Shown here: one piece after another, positions 1 to 6,986 of the stretch | Numbering within the stretch: position 1 is the first letter of the stretch | How the letters are laid out: every line of letters begins with the position of its first letter | Origin: SZUA-368 sp028533045 | Lineage (GTDB): Bacteria > Spirochaetota > Spirochaetia > DSM-2461 | Length of the DNA stretch: 64,000 bases | Direction: 5' to 3' | Assembly (NCBI GenBank): GCA_050031985.1 | Contig: JBNAIG010000011.1 | Coordinates: forward strand, 1-64,000 | Program-made: the position numbers and the translations under genes | The notes under the pieces: generated by a model | Told to the model about the DNA's origin: nothing | What the model saw: only the letters and a program-made list of their open reading frames with translations | The model's database searches: none

Positions 1-1
1 C

Positions 2-1303
2 CCAGAATACGATGCCCTTTTTTCGGGAGATCCCACCTGGGTAACCGAGGTCATAGGCGGAATCGGTGTGGACGGACGTCCCCTTGTCACCAAAAACAGT
101 TTCCGCATGCTTCATACTCTGGAAAACCTGGGGCCCGCTCCCGAGCCCAATATGACCGTTCTCTGGACCCCCCGTCTTCCCCTGGGATTCCGGAACTACT
201 GTTCCAAAGTATCTATTCATACCTCAGCGGTTCAGTATGAGAATGACTGTCTGATGAGAACCCACTTCGGCGACGACTATGCCATCGCCTGCTGTGTGTC
301 CGCCATGAGGGTCGGTAAGCAGATGCAGTTCTTCGGCGCCCGCGCCAACCTGGCCAAGGCCCTTCTTTACGCCATCAACGGCGGTAAGGATGAGAAGTCC
401 GGCGTTCAGGTAGCTCCCGAATACACCCCCATTACTTCCGAGTATCTCGATTACGACGAAGTTGTGGCCAAGTATGACGTAATTATGGAATGGCTGGCTA
501 ACGTTTACGTTAAGGCTCTTAACGTTATCCATTTCATGCATGACAAATATAACTACGAGTCTCTCCAGATGGCTCTTCATGACGATCAGGTTTACAGAAC
601 CATGGCCTGTGGTATCGCGGGACTTTCCGTTGTAGCCGACTCTTTGTCCGCTATCAAGTACGCCAAGGTTAAGGTTATCAGAAACGAAGAAGGTCTGGCT
701 GTAGACTATGAAGTAGAAGGGGAATACCCCGCCTACGGTAACAACGACGACCGGGTAGACCAGATCGCCGTAGACCTTGTTGAAGCTTTCATGAACAAGA
801 TCCGTCACCAGAAGACTTACCGTGATGCGGACCCCACCCAGTCTATCCTTACCATTACCAGTAACGTTGTATACGGTAAGAAGACCGGTTCCACTCCCGA
901 TGGCCGTAAGGCCGGTTCCCCCTTCGGACCCGGTGCCAACCCCATCCACGGACGGGACACCCACGGTGCTCTGGCCTGTTTCGCTTCCATTGCCAAACTG
1001 CCCTATGAGCACTCAACCGATGGTATTTCCTACACCTTCTCCATCATCCCCGATGCTTTGGGTAAGGATGAGGACAACCGAGTTAACAACCTGACCAGTC
1101 TGATGGACGGTTACTTCCTTGACGGTGGTCACCACGTGAACATCAACGTTCTGAACAGAGACACTCTGCTCGACGCCATGGAGAATCCGGAAAAGTATCC
1201 CCAGCTGACTATCCGTGTTTCCGGTTATGCGGTAAACTTTGTTAAGTTGACCCGTGAACAGCAGGAAGACGTAATTAGCAGAACTTTTCACCAGGTAATG
1301 TAA
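2..1303 (+). CDS. pflB: Pyruvate formate-lyase (formate C-acetyltransferase), 3' part
   Basis: Glycyl-radical enzyme converting pyruvate and CoA to acetyl-CoA and formate in anaerobic fermentation. The frame is open from base 2, so the gene is cut by the window edge; about 433 of roughly 750 residues are visible. The Cys-Cys pair of the active site is seen in YAIACCVS, and the C-terminal glycyl-radical loop in RVSGYA, followed by the family's usual REQQEDVISRTF ending. The GTG at 68 is internal, because coding similarity to PflB continues upstream of it (DPTWVTEVIGG). The activase gene follows after 10 bp with a strong ribosome site, so the two form an operon. Other glycyl-radical enzymes such as PflD-type or glycerol dehydratase are less likely, since the Cys-Cys pair and the flanking sequence match PflB closely. 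Confidence 0.96.
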   Translation, partial: PEYDALFSGDPTWVTEVIGGIGVDGRPLVTKNSFRMLHTLENLGPAPEPNMTVLWTPRLPLGFRNYCSKVSIHTSAVQYENDCLMRTHFGDDYAIACCVSAMRVGKQMQFFGARANLAKALLYAINGGKDEKSGVQVAPEYTPITSEYLDYDEVVAKYDVIMEWLANVYVKALNVIHFMHDKYNYESLQMALHDDQVYRTMACGIAGLSVVADSLSAIKYAKVKVIRNEEGLAVDYEVEGEYPAYGNNDDRVDQIAVDLVEAFMNKIRHQKTYRDADPTQSILTITSNVVYGKKTGSTPDGRKAGSPFGPGANPIHGRDTHGALACFASIAKLPYEHSTDGISYTFSIIPDALGKDEDNRVNNLTSLMDGYFLDGGHHVNINVLNRDTLLDAMENPEKYPQLTIRVSGYAVNFVKLTREQQEDVISRTFHQVM

Positions 1304-1313
1304 GGAGGCTTGC

Positions 1314-2048
1314 ATGAGGACAGTAAAAGGGAGAATACATTCAGTCGTTACAGGCGGTATGGTAGATGGTCCGGGCATCCGGTTTGTCGTTTTCACTCAA
1401 GGCTGTCCTCTGCGCTGTCTCTATTGTCACAACCCGGACACCTGGAAAAAATCGGGCGGCCGGGAAGTGACTGTTGCCGAAATTATTGATCACGCCAAAA
1501 CCTACAAACGATACATGGAGGCTTCCGGCGGCGGGATAACCGTCACCGGCGGCGAGCCTCTTATGCAGCCCGACTTCGTTGAGGCCCTGCTTAAGGAAGC
1601 CCGTTCCCTGGGCATTCATACGGCGGTAGATACCTCCGGCTTTGGTACGGAGGAGGCTAGAAAGCGGGTCCTTCTTAATGCTGACTTGGTCCTTCTGGAC
1701 ATGAAGTCGATTAATCCTTCCACTTTTAAAAAGGTCTCGGGAGTGGAACGGGATTCCACATTGGCCGCCCTGGCCGAGCTCCGGGAGGCAAAAATACCCG
1801 TATGGATACGACATGTCGTCGTCCCCGGTTTGACCGATGAGCTTGAAGATGCCCGTGAGTTGGCCCGGGTTCTTTCCGAATACGATAATATTGAGAAAAT
1901 AGAGATACTTCCCTTCCATAAACTGGGGGAATTCAAATGGCAGGAACTGGGGCTGAATTATACCTTGGGTGAAACCCAGCCCCCGGCGAAAGACTTAATC
2001 GATACTATTCGTCAAATCTTTCGAGAGGTTGGATTTACGGTGACTTAG
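1314..2048 (+). CDS. pflA: Pyruvate formate-lyase activating enzyme (radical SAM)
   Basis: Radical-SAM activase that places the glycyl radical on PflB, using S-adenosylmethionine and a 4Fe-4S cluster. The cluster ligands are Cys31, Cys35 and Cys38 in CPLRCLYC, the CX3CX2C pattern of the family. The GGE-type SAM-binding segment (TVTGGEP) follows near residue 80. Length of 244 residues is normal for PflA; there is no extra ferredoxin domain as found in activases of other glycyl-radical enzymes. The start is fixed by TAAGGAGG 8 bp upstream, which also contains the pflB stop codon. The 3' end overlaps the convergent phosphatase gene by 14 bp. Confidence 0.95.
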   Translation: MRTVKGRIHSVVTGGMVDGPGIRFVVFTQGCPLRCLYCHNPDTWKKSGGREVTVAEIIDHAKTYKRYMEASGGGITVTGGEPLMQPDFVEALLKEARSLGIHTAVDTSGFGTEEARKRVLLNADLVLLDMKSINPSTFKKVSGVERDSTLAALAELREAKIPVWIRHVVVPGLTDELEDARELARVLSEYDNIEKIEILPFHKLGEFKWQELGLNYTLGETQPPAKDLIDTIRQIFREVGFTVT

Positions 2049-2616
2049 GACGGTCCAGTCGTCTCACTTCCCCCGTATCCAGATGGTCCAGGCTGCGATG
2101 AATACGGGCTTCTTTCCCTTCGAACCAGGTTTGTCCAATCTGCAGGGCATCTCCATGGGACACAAGAATGATATCCTTGTCCTGATAGTCTTGTTCCAAT
2201 TCCTCAATCAAGGAACCGAATCGGTTTTTTACAGCTTCAGGAGATTCCACTCCTTCCAGAGTGTTGCCCCCATTTTTTATATCCTCCGCCCAGACGAGCT
2301 TATAATGGGTGTTGTCCTTTTCTTCGTAGTTACCAAAAAAACGCTCCCGCAGGCGTATGTCTTTCCTGGGGGGCTCGCATCCCAGAACTTCCGCCGTCAA
2401 CAGAGCCGTTTCCCAGGTTCGAAGAAAATCGGAACTGACGATAATCGTATTTTCGTCCAGGGAGGATTTTTCTACTCCTTCCTTAACCTGATTTCGCCCG
2501 AAGTCGCTCAAGCCCCAACGAACGGTCCCTACAGAGGGATCGCTGACGATTATACCCGCTTCGTTGGCCCGGGAGCGGCCGTGGCGCAAGCCGTAGTAGC
2601 GGTTATTCAAGGCCAA
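2035..2616 (-). CDS. Histidine phosphatase superfamily protein (phosphoglycerate mutase-like)
   Basis: 193 residues. The branch-1 histidine-phosphatase signature RHG lies near residue 12 (LRHGRSRAN), and the second catalytic His is in VSHGDALQ near residue 153. Loop residues SSDFLRTWETA match the conserved arginine/threonine segment of the family. The substrate cannot be told from sequence: the family includes phosphoglycerate mutases, alpha-ribazole phosphatases and small phosphatases, and the short length favours a phosphatase. The start overlaps the end of the upstream membrane-protein gene by 14 bp, so the two are probably co-transcribed. The 3' end runs into pflA from the opposite direction. 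Confidence 0.85.
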   Translation of the reverse strand: MALNNRYYGLRHGRSRANEAGIIVSDPSVGTVRWGLSDFGRNQVKEGVEKSSLDENTIIVSSDFLRTWETALLTAEVLGCEPPRKDIRLRERFFGNYEEKDNTHYKLVWAEDIKNGGNTLEGVESPEAVKNRFGSLIEELEQDYQDKDIILVSHGDALQIGQTWFEGKEARIHRSLDHLDTGEVRRLDRPKSP

Positions 2617-3409
2617 ATCCCTCTTTTTTGATACGTTGGTTAAAGTAGAGATTCACCGTGAAGCAACACTGCAGGGAGATAGTGAGGACTACCACCGGTA
2701 GATTCAGGATAAAATATATTATGGTTGTGGTGATTCCTACTGCGTCTCCCATAATGAGGGGAGCAATGAGTTCCACTACCCGAGAGTTGATCAAATCAAT
2801 TCCTATGAAAATCAGCCAGAAGACAATCCAGTTAGCCAGAATAGCCCAGAAATTTTTCTGTACAAGATTAAAGGCCCGCCTAATGGTCTCCCGGGGGGTA
2901 AGGTTTTCAAAAACAAGAATGGGGTAAAGGAGGGAGAGGTAAAGGGCTACCACAATGGCTCCCACAAAGAGAGCGAAGGCTCCGGCCATTATAAGGAGAG
3001 AGGCCAGAAGAGTCGTGAGGAGCATGGGGACGTAGCGCCCGGAAGCTTTTCCCGCCGCTTCGGGCAGATTCCATTCCTCTTCCCGTACAAAGAAAGAGGA
3101 AATGGCCAAATCATTCACAATATACTGGAAAAAGGGGCTGGCAAGTACCATAACTGTAATGGCAAGGAAATAGGGCCCCGGATTAAAAGAGGAGAACAAA
3201 TCCACAGCGGCGTCGGGAGAAATCATGACAGCATTGAAAAAATCGCTGTTCGCGGCATACATGAACTCCATAAGTGCCGTGGAAAGGGCGGAATAAAGCA
3301 TGACCGGGAGAAAAAATCTCCTGTAATTTTTGAATGTCATTCGAAAGGTATGATCTAAAAGCTGCCCCAGATTGTGGGCTGTAAGCGGTGTCGTTTCCAT
3401 GGCTCCCAT
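2603..3409 (-). CDS. Predicted polytopic membrane protein
   Basis: 268 residues with about six hydrophobic segments (near 28-50, 85-110, 135-165, 168-185, 200-222 and 235-260), so an inner-membrane protein. The N-terminus contains LGQLLDHTFRMTFKNYRRFF, and the middle has TPRETIRRAFNLVQKNFWAI, the layout seen in YciC-like and glycerophosphodiester-phosphodiesterase membrane-domain proteins of unknown function. An alternative start is the Met four codons in (3400); neither has a convincing ribosome site. It lies upstream of, and overlaps, the histidine phosphatase gene. No catalytic motif was seen, and no function is proposed. Confidence 0.7.
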   Translation of the reverse strand: MGAMETTPLTAHNLGQLLDHTFRMTFKNYRRFFLPVMLYSALSTALMEFMYAANSDFFNAVMISPDAAVDLFSSFNPGPYFLAITVMVLASPFFQYIVNDLAISSFFVREEEWNLPEAAGKASGRYVPMLLTTLLASLLIMAGAFALFVGAIVVALYLSLLYPILVFENLTPRETIRRAFNLVQKNFWAILANWIVFWLIFIGIDLINSRVVELIAPLIMGDAVGITTTIIYFILNLPVVVLTISLQCCFTVNLYFNQRIKKEGFGLE

Positions 3410-3495
3410 GATAGACTATTTTCCCTGCCGGGGGAAGACAATCGAGCCCGCTTAGGGTATACTGAATTGGTAATTATGTAATGGAGGAGACAACT

Positions 3496-4548
3496 ATGTC
3501 CTATGTAATTGGTGGAATTCAGCAATTGGGTGTGGGAACACCCGACGAACAGGGTTCCTGCGAATGGTACGCTCGTGTTTTTGGGATGACAACCCCTATT
3601 TTCCGTGAGGCCGCTCCGGCCCCTTTCATGACCCGGTATACCGGAGGGGAAGTTCAGTCCCGTTCAGCCACACTTGCCATTAACCTCCAGGGAGGAAGCG
3701 GCTTCGAAATCTGGCAGTACACCAGCCGCAAAACCCAGCCGGCCGAATTTGAAATTCAGACGGGAGATTTGGGATTTCTTTACGGAAAAATTAAGGCCAA
3801 CGATCTGGAAGGAGCCTTCGCTCATATGAAAAAAGAGGGGGTTGAAATCCTCTCCGAGAAAATTCTTCCCCTTCCCGACGGCCGGGGCTGTTTTTATCTC
3901 CGCGATCCGTGGAACAACATTTTTCAGGTGATCGAAGACAATGATTTTTTCCAGCAGGGAAAATACACCACAGGCGGTCCTTGCGGTGCCGTTATTGGTG
4001 TTTCCGATATGGAAAAATCCCTGAAGTTCTACCAAGAGCTTCTGGGCTACGATTTGATAATTGACGACGAAACGGCAAGCTTCGAAGACATGGCCGTTCT
4101 GCCCGGTGGATCGGGTAAATTCCGTCGAGTGCTTCTGAGTCACTCTCAGGCTCCCCAAGGCCCCTTTGCTCCTGTGTTCGGTACAAGCTACATCGAACTG
4201 GTTCAGGCCCTTGATCGGGAGCCGGTAAAAATCTTCAAAGACCGATTCTGGGGAGACGCCGGTTTTATCCATCTCTGTTTTGACATACTGAATATGCCCG
4301 CTCTCCAGGAAGCCTGTAATGAAGCGGGCCACCCCTTTACGGTGGACAGTGCCGACTCATTCAACATGGGAGAAGCGGCGGGTCATTTTACCTACATCGA
4401 AGATCCCGACGGGGCCCTCATCGAGTTTGTGGAAACCCACAAAATACCGCTTTTGAAAAAGCTTAACTGGTACCTTGATCTTACCAAGCGGGCGGGAAAA
4501 CCTCTCCCCCGGTGGATGCTCAAGATGCTCAAAAGCAACAAATACTAG
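3496..4548 (+). CDS. VOC-family protein with two glyoxalase/bleomycin-resistance-type domains
   Basis: 350 residues. Two vicinal-oxygen-chelate modules can be read: roughly residues 5-130 (GIQQLGVGTPDEQGSCEWYARVFG, ending YLRDPWNNIFQVIED) and 140-300 (GAVIGVSDMEKSLKFYQELLGY, ending YIEDPDGALIEFVETH). The paired Glu/His metal ligands expected in VOC enzymes are plausible (HLCFDI, FVETH), but the substrate is unknown. The start is ATG 3496, because GGAGGAG at 3483-3489 sits correctly for it; the ATG at 3481 overlaps that ribosome site. A large palindrome begins one base after the stop codon. A weak promoter, AAGACA-17-TATACT, lies at 3435-3463. Confidence 0.8.
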   Translation: MSYVIGGIQQLGVGTPDEQGSCEWYARVFGMTTPIFREAAPAPFMTRYTGGEVQSRSATLAINLQGGSGFEIWQYTSRKTQPAEFEIQTGDLGFLYGKIKANDLEGAFAHMKKEGVEILSEKILPLPDGRGCFYLRDPWNNIFQVIEDNDFFQQGKYTTGGPCGAVIGVSDMEKSLKFYQELLGYDLIIDDETASFEDMAVLPGGSGKFRRVLLSHSQAPQGPFAPVFGTSYIELVQALDREPVKIFKDRFWGDAGFIHLCFDILNMPALQEACNEAGHPFTVDSADSFNMGEAAGHFTYIEDPDGALIEFVETHKIPLLKKLNWYLDLTKRAGKPLPRWMLKMLKSNKY

Positions 4549-4549
4549 C

Positions 4550-4671
4550 AAAACGAGTATATTGCACCGGAGGCGTCGTTAGGGAAAAGATCTGATGTCC
4601 TCATGTACTTTTTGTACACTGTGGGATCAGCTCCTTCCCCTGCCTAGCCTGCGGCACAATCTACTCGTTTT
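4550..4671. repeat. 122-bp imperfect palindrome directly after the VOC gene
   Basis: The outer arms 4550-4564 and 4657-4671 pair over 14 of 15 bases (AAAACGAGTA-ATTG with CAAT-TACTCGTTTT). Inside them, 4581-4596 (AGGGAAAAGATCTGAT) pairs with 4626-4641 (ATCAGCTCCTTCCCCT) with small mismatches, and GTAC-TTTTT-GTAC forms the tip at 4605-4617. Transcribed, this gives one long hairpin; as DNA, a cruciform. It has no U-tract, so it is not a plain terminator. It resembles a MITE or repeat-family unit, but no target-site duplication is obvious at its ends. Only one copy is present in this window. Confidence 0.7.
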
Positions 4672-4835
4672 GGAGTTGGTTTTTGGTGCATGTGTCGGCT
4701 AGCCGAACGAGCTGCCAGCCATGGTTTAAGGTCGAGGCGTGAAAAGCGGAGTGAGCGCAGTGTGCGAAAGCACATGAGCATCGCGAGCATTTTCAGAACG
4801 AAGAGATTAAGCCTTGGGTGGTAGCGGAATAAATA
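4672..4835. other. Structured non-coding stretch, possible RNA or interspersed repeat
   Basis: No convincing ORF on either strand. The stretch contains the perfect 12-bp palindrome TCGGCTAGCCGA, a tight hairpin TGTGC-GAAA-GCACA with a GNRA loop, and a run of GAGC/GCGAGC repeats between them. Parts near 4730 (CCATGGTTTAAGG) can pair loosely with 4808-4822 (TTAAGCCTTGGGTGG). It does not show the conserved cores of RNase P RNA, tmRNA, SRP RNA or 6S RNA that I could recognise. It may form one element with the palindrome to its left. Orientation is undetermined. Confidence 0.4.
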
Positions 4836-4862
4836 AAAAGGCCGGTCTTAAACCGGCCTTTT
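4836..4862. terminator. Rho-independent terminator, stronger on the minus strand
   Basis: An 11-bp perfect stem, AAAAGGCCGGT / ACCGGCCTTTT, with a 5-nt loop. On the minus strand it is followed by TTTTTATTTATT, a good U-tract, so it probably ends the small minus-strand unit promoted at 5022-5056. On the plus strand only four T follow the stem. Confidence 0.8.
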
Positions 4863-4919
4863 GGTCTGATCGGGGTTGCTTCACAGGGAAGGGCGCCGAT
4901 TCAGTGCACTGTTATTCTG

Positions 4920-4937
4920 CCTTTCTTTAAAGAAAGG
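4920..4937. repeat. Perfect 18-bp palindrome
   Basis: CCTTTCTTTAAAGAAAGG is identical to its own reverse complement. It includes the stop codon of the small minus-strand ORF at 4927-4998. It could be a short hairpin, an operator, or a processing site. Confidence 0.6.
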
Positions 4938-4998
4938 TTTGAATATATAATTGTCTTTCCCGGGTCCGCCGGGATTGCATTCTGGGTGGTTTTAACAA
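4927..4998 (-). CDS. Possible 23-residue small protein or leader peptide
   Basis: A TTG start at 4998-4996 is preceded by a near-perfect ribosome site GGGAGGTGAT (5001-5010) with 6-nt spacing. The predicted product is MLKPPRMQSRRTRERQLYIQ plus TFL, with five arginines. It is preceded by a well-formed promoter and followed by a palindrome and a minus-strand terminator, so a transcript of roughly 185 nt is predicted. The strength of the translation signal is the main support; no homologue is recognised. The longer antisense frame reaching 5458 is a shadow of the secreted-protein gene. Confidence 0.4.
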   Translation of the reverse strand: MLKPPRMQSRRTRERQLYIQTFL

Positions 4999-5021
4999 TT
5001 ATCACCTCCCTCGTGATGCAT

Positions 5022-5056
5022 ATTATAATTTTAGCCCCACTTGGGGGATTTGTCAA
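5022..5056 (-). promoter_or_regulatory. Sigma-70-type promoter with an internal operator-like palindrome
   Basis: Reading the minus strand: TTGACA (5056-5051), 17-bp spacer, TAAAAT (5033-5028), immediately followed by TATAAT (5027-5022). The spacer contains CCCCACTTGGGG (5035-5046), a 5+5 inverted repeat exactly between the -35 and -10 boxes, where a repressor would block transcription. It drives the small unit ending at the 4836-4862 terminator. Confidence 0.65.
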
Positions 5057-5122
5057 TTTTTTGTTAGAGAAATATGTGAATGGCCGAGCTTTTGGGCATC
5101 GGTTTAAATAAGGAGTTAATCT

Positions 5123-5623
5123 ATGAATAAAGGACTTATTTTTGGAATCTTGTTTTTGGTGGGCCTCTTTTCTGCTAGTGCCCAGGACGTTACCGGTTAC
5201 TGGAAAACCATCGACGATGTGACCGGTGAGGTTAAGTCTGTTGTAGCGGTTTACGAAAAGGGCGGGAAGGTTTACGGACGAGTTCTCGCTATTTTTGAAG
5301 AAGGGGCTTATTTGGAAGATTTCCGAAACCCCCAAAAAGTGGCGGAAGAGACGGCGGGGCAGCCCTATTTCTGTGGCCTTGATATTATTTGGGACATGGA
5401 AAAGAAGGGTGACAGCTATAAGAAGGGAAAAATTATGGATCCCCAGAACGGTAAGCACTATTCCTGTGAGATGTGGCTTGACGGGAAGAATCTTATGGTG
5501 AGAGGAAAGATTGGGCCGATTGGACGGAACCAGACCTGGAGGCCTCTTGATGGCTCCGAAGGTCTTCCCTCCGACCTGACTTTACCTCCCCTGAGTAGTT
5601 TTACCCCTGTTATTCCCCAGTAG
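5123..5623 (+). CDS. Secreted DUF2147-type protein
   Basis: 166 residues with a clear signal peptide (MNKGLIFGILFLVGLFSASA, probable cleavage before Gln21). The mature part matches the DUF2147 pattern as I know it: GYWKTIDDVTGEVKSVVAVYEKGGKVYGRV at the start, then GLDIIWDMEKKGDSYKKGKIMDPQNGK and a C-terminal RPLDG. Family members are small periplasmic proteins of unknown function, probably beta-rich. The ribosome site is AAGGAG at 5111. The gene is a single unit, convergent with the methylase operon that ends at 5610; the two stops overlap by 14 bp. Confidence 0.8.
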   Translation: MNKGLIFGILFLVGLFSASAQDVTGYWKTIDDVTGEVKSVVAVYEKGGKVYGRVLAIFEEGAYLEDFRNPQKVAEETAGQPYFCGLDIIWDMEKKGDSYKKGKIMDPQNGKHYSCEMWLDGKNLMVRGKIGPIGRNQTWRPLDGSEGLPSDLTLPPLSSFTPVIPQ

Positions 5624-6986
5624 TATTTTTATACTGTTTCAAAGGCAGTAACTTCATCGTTCCCGGTTGAGCAAAGGACCGGGAGCGGGATTCAGACAGG
5701 ATTTCTGCCATACGGCGCATCTTCTTTGTGTTAAGTAGAGCGCAGAGGTAGTCCGCCTCCTCCCGGGACCGGCAGGCAATATAGCCGTGCATGGCCTGGT
5801 TGGGAATGGCCTCGTCCGTTACAGCTGCTTCGAGCCTTTTGGCTCCCATGGCCCGCCAGACGACCTTCCAGGGAGCGAAGGTGTAAGGGCCTATCCCAAA
5901 GAGGGCGTACCAGCTTTTTTTGGCAAAACGGGATTTTCTTCCTTCCAGCTTATCTTTCCGGGAAAGTAAGTATTCCCAGCTTTTGGGATAATCTTTTTTT
6001 AGTGTTTTTTCTTCCAATAAACATCCCTCTCCGTCGTAAGGCAAAAGTACCCATCGGCTTGGTTCGGCCCGATTTTCCCCCACGTCTCCGCTTCTGAGCA
6101 GGGGATGAAGCAGAGCCTCTTCCAGGTCGGGTTTTTCATTGAAGAAATATACTCCGTTTGCTCCCAGGGTATTGATGCCCTGTCGGATTGGGTAGTCCGA
6201 ACCTTCATCCAGAGCTAAATCAGCCTCCAATAAAAGTCCCCCCTTCTTACGAAGTTGTACTGTTTCTCCTTTCTTTTCATAGAGAAGAGGGTAGGTCGTT
6301 TGCCCTCCCTTTTGTCCCAGAATATAAAAGCAGGGCCGGTTGGTGTTGGCAAAGGCCTCCTCTCCGGGAATATCGACGAGACGTTCTACGGAGATTCCGG
6401 GGAATTTTCTAAAACTCTCTGTTGCCCGGTTTCCCTTAATCAGTGAATTGGGAAGAACCACGCCAAAGCGGCCTTTTTCTTTGAGATAGCGGCTTATGGA
6501 GTGGTAAAAGACCAGGGCCGCCACATCGCCCCGGCTTTCGCCCAGGAGAAGGGAAAATCCCTTTTGCACGGGCATGTAGTGAATCCAGAGGGGACGGATT
6601 TTTTCGCGGTACTCCGGGGGAAGGTCGGTGTAGTTGATGAAAGGAGGATTGCCCAGGTAGAGGTCGCAGGGAGGGATGGGCAATTCGTCGAGGAGAATGT
6701 CGCCCCGGAGGTAGTGAAGGTTGGGAAAAGCTTCTGTGGCGGGAAGGACGGCCCGGTAAATTTGTTCGTTCCGTTCTACCCCGTAAAACTGCTTTTTGGG
6801 GTAGGCTGCGGCCAGGGAGAGAAGGAAGTTGCACGACCCGGCGGCCGTATCAATAACCGAATCGACTCCTTTCAGGTCAAATCGACTCACTATTTCGTCA
6901 ACCACGGCCTTTCCCGTAAAGAATATTCCTTCCTTAAGCCGGGTTTTACCGTCTATTTCATGCTCTATGGCGGAAGGATCTATCAT
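5610..6986 (-). CDS. Orphan N6-adenine methyltransferase-like protein (Eco57I/TaqI type)
   Basis: 458 residues. SAM-binding motif I is VIDTAAGSCNF (44-54), and the catalytic N6-adenine motif IV is NPPF (113-116), set in LYLGNPPFINYTDLPPEYRE. The C-terminal half (FAPWKVVWRAMG ... AIPNQAMHGYIACRSREEADYLCALLNT) resembles the target-recognition half of Eco57I/TaqI-class enzymes. No nuclease domain and no neighbouring restriction gene are visible, so it is likely a solitary DNA methylase, although another adenine or amide substrate cannot be excluded. It overlaps the rqcH-like gene by 4 bp (ATGA), implying translational coupling with a ribosome quality-control factor, an unusual pairing. Confidence 0.75.
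   Translation of the reverse strand: MIDPSAIEHEIDGKTRLKEGIFFTGKAVVDEIVSRFDLKGVDSVIDTAAGSCNFLLSLAAAYPKKQFYGVERNEQIYRAVLPATEAFPNLHYLRGDILLDELPIPPCDLYLGNPPFINYTDLPPEYREKIRPLWIHYMPVQKGFSLLLGESRGDVAALVFYHSISRYLKEKGRFGVVLPNSLIKGNRATESFRKFPGISVERLVDIPGEEAFANTNRPCFYILGQKGGQTTYPLLYEKKGETVQLRKKGGLLLEADLALDEGSDYPIRQGINTLGANGVYFFNEKPDLEEALLHPLLRSGDVGENRAEPSRWVLLPYDGEGCLLEEKTLKKDYPKSWEYLLSRKDKLEGRKSRFAKKSWYALFGIGPYTFAPWKVVWRAMGAKRLEAAVTDEAIPNQAMHGYIACRSREEADYLCALLNTKKMRRMAEILSESRSRSFAQPGTMKLLPLKQYKNTTGE

Noticed and set aside
224..1012. 262-residue minus-strand ORF inside pflB
   Set aside because: Shadow of strongly biased pflB codons; low-complexity Gly/Val protein.
4672..4835. RNase P RNA, tmRNA, SRP or 6S RNA
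   Set aside because: None of the conserved core sequences of these RNAs could be read.
4901..5458. 185-residue minus-strand ORF
   Set aside because: It is mostly antisense to the secreted DUF2147-type gene and crosses the small unit's promoter. Only the last 24-codon stretch region with its ribosome site is credible, in a different frame.
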